This document shows positions 30,299 through 32,491 of a stretch of DNA of 32,491 nucleotides, piece after piece. The notes below the pieces were generated by a model. It was not told the DNA's origin. It saw only the letters and a program-made list of their open reading frames with translations, and searched no databases. Both the position numbers and the translations under genes were made by a program. Source of the DNA: CAYLNK01 sp964384675. GTDB taxonomy: Bacteria; Acidobacteriota; Thermoanaerobaculia; UBA5066. The stretch covers positions 1 through 32,491 of the forward strand of contig CAYLNK010000035.1 in the NCBI GenBank assembly GCA_964384675.1, in the 5' to 3' direction. Numbering within the stretch: the first letter of the stretch is position 1; each line of letters begins with the position of its first letter.

Positions 30299-30949
30299 TT
30301 ATCCCTTGCGACCGAAGAACGTGCCGAGGATTTTTCGAGAATCCGACGGCGGCTTGATCTCGGCGAGGAGCCGGAGGATCTCCGGGTCGTCCGGCATCCA
30401 CTTCAGGGCCTCCTCGAGATGACGCTCGGCCTTCGCGCTCATTCCGGCCATACGATAGAGCTTCCCCGCGTCCTTGTGGAACCCCCCGTTGTGCGGGTCG
30501 AGACGGATGGCCGCCTCGATCGCGATGGTCCCCTTCCGGACCTGGCTCGGGATGCGCTGGCACGCCAGGGCCAGGTAGTGCTGGCTCTTCGGGTCCTTGT
30601 CGTAGTGCTTGACGGCCATGTCGAAGAGCGCGACCGCCTCGGCGAAATTCCCCTCGTTGAAGGACTTCACGCCCTTGGCCAGGTACACCTTGGCGACGGC
30701 CTTCGGATCGTGCGCGACGCCTTCCTTGCCCTTGTCGAGGTCGAAGTCGTGCGCCTTTCGGCGGGTCTCGCTGGTCAGCACGTTCACGGCCTCGGTCAGG
30801 ATCTGAAAGCGGCCTTCGGCCTCCTTCTTCTTCACCGGGTCGATGAAGCGATCGGGATGGCTCTCACGGGCCAGGACGCGAAACCGCTCCCGGATGATCG
30901 CCTCTGAGGCGTCGCGTGGAACTCCGAGCACGTCGTAGTAGTTCGTCAC
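30299..30949 (-). CDS. DnaJ-domain protein with TPR repeats
   Basis: 216 aa. A J-domain fills residues 3-70 with the HPD motif at 31-33 (RESHPDRF), so it should stimulate a DnaK-type chaperone. About three tetratricopeptide repeats follow (AKGVKSFNEGNFAEAVALFDMAV, AIRLDPHNGGFHKDAGKLYRMAG split across repeats) up to residue 200, giving a client or partner-binding surface. It lacks the zinc and C-terminal domains of true DnaJ. The GTG start has GAGG 5 bases upstream. It heads or sits within a unit with the PP2C phosphatase 7 bases downstream. Similar J-TPR proteins occur near signalling genes in Acidobacteriota and Myxococcota, but the client is unknown. Confidence 0.88.
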   Translation of the reverse strand: MTNYYDVLGVPRDASEAIIRERFRVLARESHPDRFIDPVKKKEAEGRFQILTEAVNVLTSETRRKAHDFDLDKGKEGVAHDPKAVAKVYLAKGVKSFNEGNFAEAVALFDMAVKHYDKDPKSQHYLALACQRIPSQVRKGTIAIEAAIRLDPHNGGFHKDAGKLYRMAGMSAKAERHLEEALKWMPDDPEILRLLAEIKPPSDSRKILGTFFGRKG

Positions 30950-31010
30950 CGAGACCTCGACGGGAAACCGGACGCGTCGATCCGCTCAGGCCCCCGACAC
31001 CGTTCAATCG

Positions 31011-31040
31011 ATTCTCACACGCCCCTCGCGGCGAATTCAA
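31011..31040 (-). promoter_or_regulatory. Candidate promoter of the DnaJ-phosphatase unit
   Basis: TTGAAT (31035-31040) and GAGAAT (31011-31016) on the minus strand are spaced by 18 bases in an AT-richer patch between the helical-repeat gene and the DnaJ gene. The leader would be about 55 bases with a Shine-Dalgarno. Cotranscription from upstream is equally possible. Confidence 0.35.
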
Positions 31041-31046
31041 GGAGCC

Positions 31047-32102
31047 TCAGCCGTTCCGGCGAGCCACCTCGCGCCGCGCCGACATCCGGACCGCCTCCGG
31101 GACGTTGCGGTCTCCGGCCAGCGTCTTCTGGTCGAGGGCGGTCAGCCGGGAGATCAACGGCAGCGTCACCTCGATCGGCGAGCGGGGGTTCTTCACGATC
31201 GAGTGGAGGATCGAGTACTTCCGCATCCAGTCCTTCCGGAAAGCGATGATCCGGAGCACGTCCTCCGAGACGTTCTTCATCTTCGTGATCGCCTCGACGT
31301 CAGCCTCCCGCGTCTTCGGGGACTTGAGGACCGCGGCCGCGACGAGCCTGTTGTTGTCGCGGACGAGGAACATCCGCTCCTCCTTGTTCCCCTTGTAGGC
31401 GAGCTTCACCTTCGCGGCGACCGTCATCGTCGAGAGGCGGGCGAACAGGCTCCTGCTCTCGTCGTCGCCGGCCTCCAGCGCCATGCGGGTCGCCGTGTCC
31501 TCCCCGACCTCGACGGCCTCGTCCTCCAGCGGGAGCGTGGGCTGGCTCGACAGCTCGCCGGCGGCGGCATGCGCGCGGGCGGCTTCCTCCTCTTCCCGCT
31601 CCTTCTTGAGGAAGAACTCCTCGACGAACTCGTCCGCGCGGCGGCGGATGTCGGTGGAGAGCTGCGGGTTCTCGAAGAGACGTTCGACGATGACGGGCGC
31701 GGCGAGGAGCCGCGCCTGGTTCGTGACGAGCACGTCCTGGAGGTTCGGCGGGATGCGCTCGGCGAGCCACGCCAGCGTGGCGTCCGGCACGCTCCGATGG
31801 CGGATGATCGGCTCGAGGAGGCGAGGGTCCTCGGAGCGCCGCGCGATCGCGTCGATCTGCTCGGGCCGGACACCGTCGCTGCCGACCGCCGACAGCAGAG
31901 CCGGCAGGTCGAAGGAGCGGTACGTCTCCTCGGCGAGCGGGGAAAGCTCGGCGTCGTGGAGCACGACGATGGAGGCGATCGCCCGGACCAGATCGCCCGG
32001 CGGCAGCGGGAGGAAGCCTCGTGCCGCGAACTCCAGGATCCGTCGGGGGGCCTGCCCGCCCTCGATCGACGCGAGCAGGTCCTGCTCGGGCTCGGCCGCC
32101 AT
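31047..32102 (-). CDS. Helical-repeat protein of unknown function
   Basis: 351 aa, soluble, no signal peptide. I do not recognise a named family. It is almost wholly helical with short repeated units built around a proline-containing turn: SEDPRLLEPIIRHRSVPD, TKMKNVSEDVLRIIAF and LHSIVKNPRSPIEVTLPL, which resemble HEAT-like or DUF2336-like solenoids. A charged low-complexity stretch (about 165-205) separates two such halves. GAGGGG within the end of the upstream gene serves its ATG, 6 bases after that gene's TAG, so it is in an operon with the RodZ-like gene. A scaffold or regulatory role is plausible from the fold only. Confidence 0.75.
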   Translation of the reverse strand: MAAEPEQDLLASIEGGQAPRRILEFAARGFLPLPPGDLVRAIASIVVLHDAELSPLAEETYRSFDLPALLSAVGSDGVRPEQIDAIARRSEDPRLLEPIIRHRSVPDATLAWLAERIPPNLQDVLVTNQARLLAAPVIVERLFENPQLSTDIRRRADEFVEEFFLKKEREEEEAARAHAAAGELSSQPTLPLEDEAVEVGEDTATRMALEAGDDESRSLFARLSTMTVAAKVKLAYKGNKEERMFLVRDNNRLVAAAVLKSPKTREADVEAITKMKNVSEDVLRIIAFRKDWMRKYSILHSIVKNPRSPIEVTLPLISRLTALDQKTLAGDRNVPEAVRMSARREVARRNG

Positions 32103-32108
32103 CGGTCG

Positions 32109-32491
32109 CTATCCCCTCACGGGAAAGCGCCGCGTCGTCGCGTCGTCGATGACGAAGTTCCGCAGCACCTCGCCGGCCTTGCCGTCCGTCGGAATGGCAT
32201 GGCCGTCGAGCGAGACCTCCACGCCGGACGGGTTCCCGAGCGTGAGCGTGAAACGGCCGCCCGAGAAGCGCCGGGTGGAGCCCTTCCGCACGAGCTCCGC
32301 GACCTGCAGGCGCCCGTCGACGCTCACCTCGGTCCAGCAGTCGTCGTGGAACGAGAGCGTGAGGGCCAGCGCGCCGGCGCCCGGTGCCGCCTCGACGGCG
32401 GCAGGCCGGATCGGGTCCGCGGCGGGCGCGGACGATACGGGCACCGGCGGACTCGCGCTCGCGGGGAGCGGAACCGTCGCCGCGGCGATGG
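32109..32491 (-). CDS. RodZ-like DUF4115 protein, C-terminal fragment (start outside window)
   Basis: About 126 residues of a longer protein whose start lies beyond the right edge; the frame is open to the last base. An Ala/Pro-rich linker leads to a DUF4115 beta domain: LTLSFHDDCWTEVSVDGR, VRKGSTRRFSGG, LTLGNPSGVEVSLDGH and a final VLRNFVI, the pattern of the extracytoplasmic C-terminus of RodZ, a helix-turn-helix membrane protein that links MreB to the cell wall machinery. The helix-turn-helix and membrane helix are not visible, so the call rests on this domain alone. The helical-repeat gene follows after 6 bases. Confidence 0.75.
   Translation of the reverse strand, partial: IAAATVPLPASASPPVPVSSAPAADPIRPAAVEAAPGAGALALTLSFHDDCWTEVSVDGRLQVAELVRKGSTRRFSGGRFTLTLGNPSGVEVSLDGHAIPTDGKAGEVLRNFVIDDATTRRFPVRG

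Noticed and set aside
1..32491. CRISPR array, tRNA, rRNA, insertion sequence, integrase or attachment site
   Set aside because: No regularly spaced repeats, cloverleaf-like sequence, transposase or integrase motif was seen; composition is even across the window.

Overview
The window is a GC-rich (visibly around 70%) bacterial chromosome segment with dense, mostly short-spaced genes and frequent GTG/TTG starts. The gene types point to a Gram-negative, respiratory soil or sediment bacterium: a membrane multihaem cytochrome, an FG-GAP/ASPIC-UnbV protein with TPRs, a DUF4388 protein, many two-component, c-di-GMP and PPM-phosphatase signalling proteins, a PBP4-type carboxypeptidase and glutaryl-CoA dehydrogenase. 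Acidobacteriota (Thermoanaerobaculia/Vicinamibacteria-like) is my best guess; Myxococcota or a related high-GC phylum is possible. No tRNA, rRNA, CRISPR array, insertion sequence or phage gene was seen. No gap between genes exceeds about 300 bases.

Layout. 1-151 (-): start of a secreted protein running off the left edge. 299-8835 (-): five tightly packed genes read leftwards: moaA, a five-haem membrane cytochrome, an FG-GAP/ASPIC-UnbV/TPR protein, a cysteine-bearing PAS histidine kinase and an NtrC-type response regulator. This looks like one redox module with its own regulators, headed by a 14-bp palindrome placed where a CRP/FNR-type activator would bind. 8918-9664 (+): divergent DUF6448 protein. 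9812-12961 (+): a Tat-signal-like leader ORF, an amidase and a PLP decarboxylase; the first two look like one Tat amidase split by a one-base shift. 13108-14738 (-): asnS and a small helical protein. 14839-19754 (+): glutaryl-CoA dehydrogenase, then DUF4388 and membrane GAF-GGDEF genes that overlap each other. 19744-20322 (-) and 20344-21306 (+): divergent 3-methyladenine DNA glycosylase and GalE-like epimerase. 21322-24255 (-): SpoIIE-type phosphatase and PBP4-like DacB. 24286-26784 (+): a fusion of a RecB/Cas4-like nuclease with an XPD/DinG-type iron-sulfur helicase. 26788-28990 (-): LOG-family protein and a secreted degenerate peptidase. 29083-32491 (-): PP2C phosphatase, DnaJ-TPR protein, a helical-repeat protein and the end of a RodZ-like DUF4115 protein.

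Two themes cross the whole window. First, most genes that head transcription units have no Shine-Dalgarno sequence but carry a TANNNT hexamer 6-10 bases before the start codon, whereas operon-internal genes usually have strong Shine-Dalgarno sequences; this suggests widespread leaderless transcription. Second, signalling outputs (histidine kinase/sigma-54 activator, diguanylate cyclase, two unrelated PPM phosphatases, DUF4388) are unusually frequent for 32 kb. The best candidates for something undescribed are the moaA-cytochrome-ASPIC-two-component module and the nuclease-helicase fusion.
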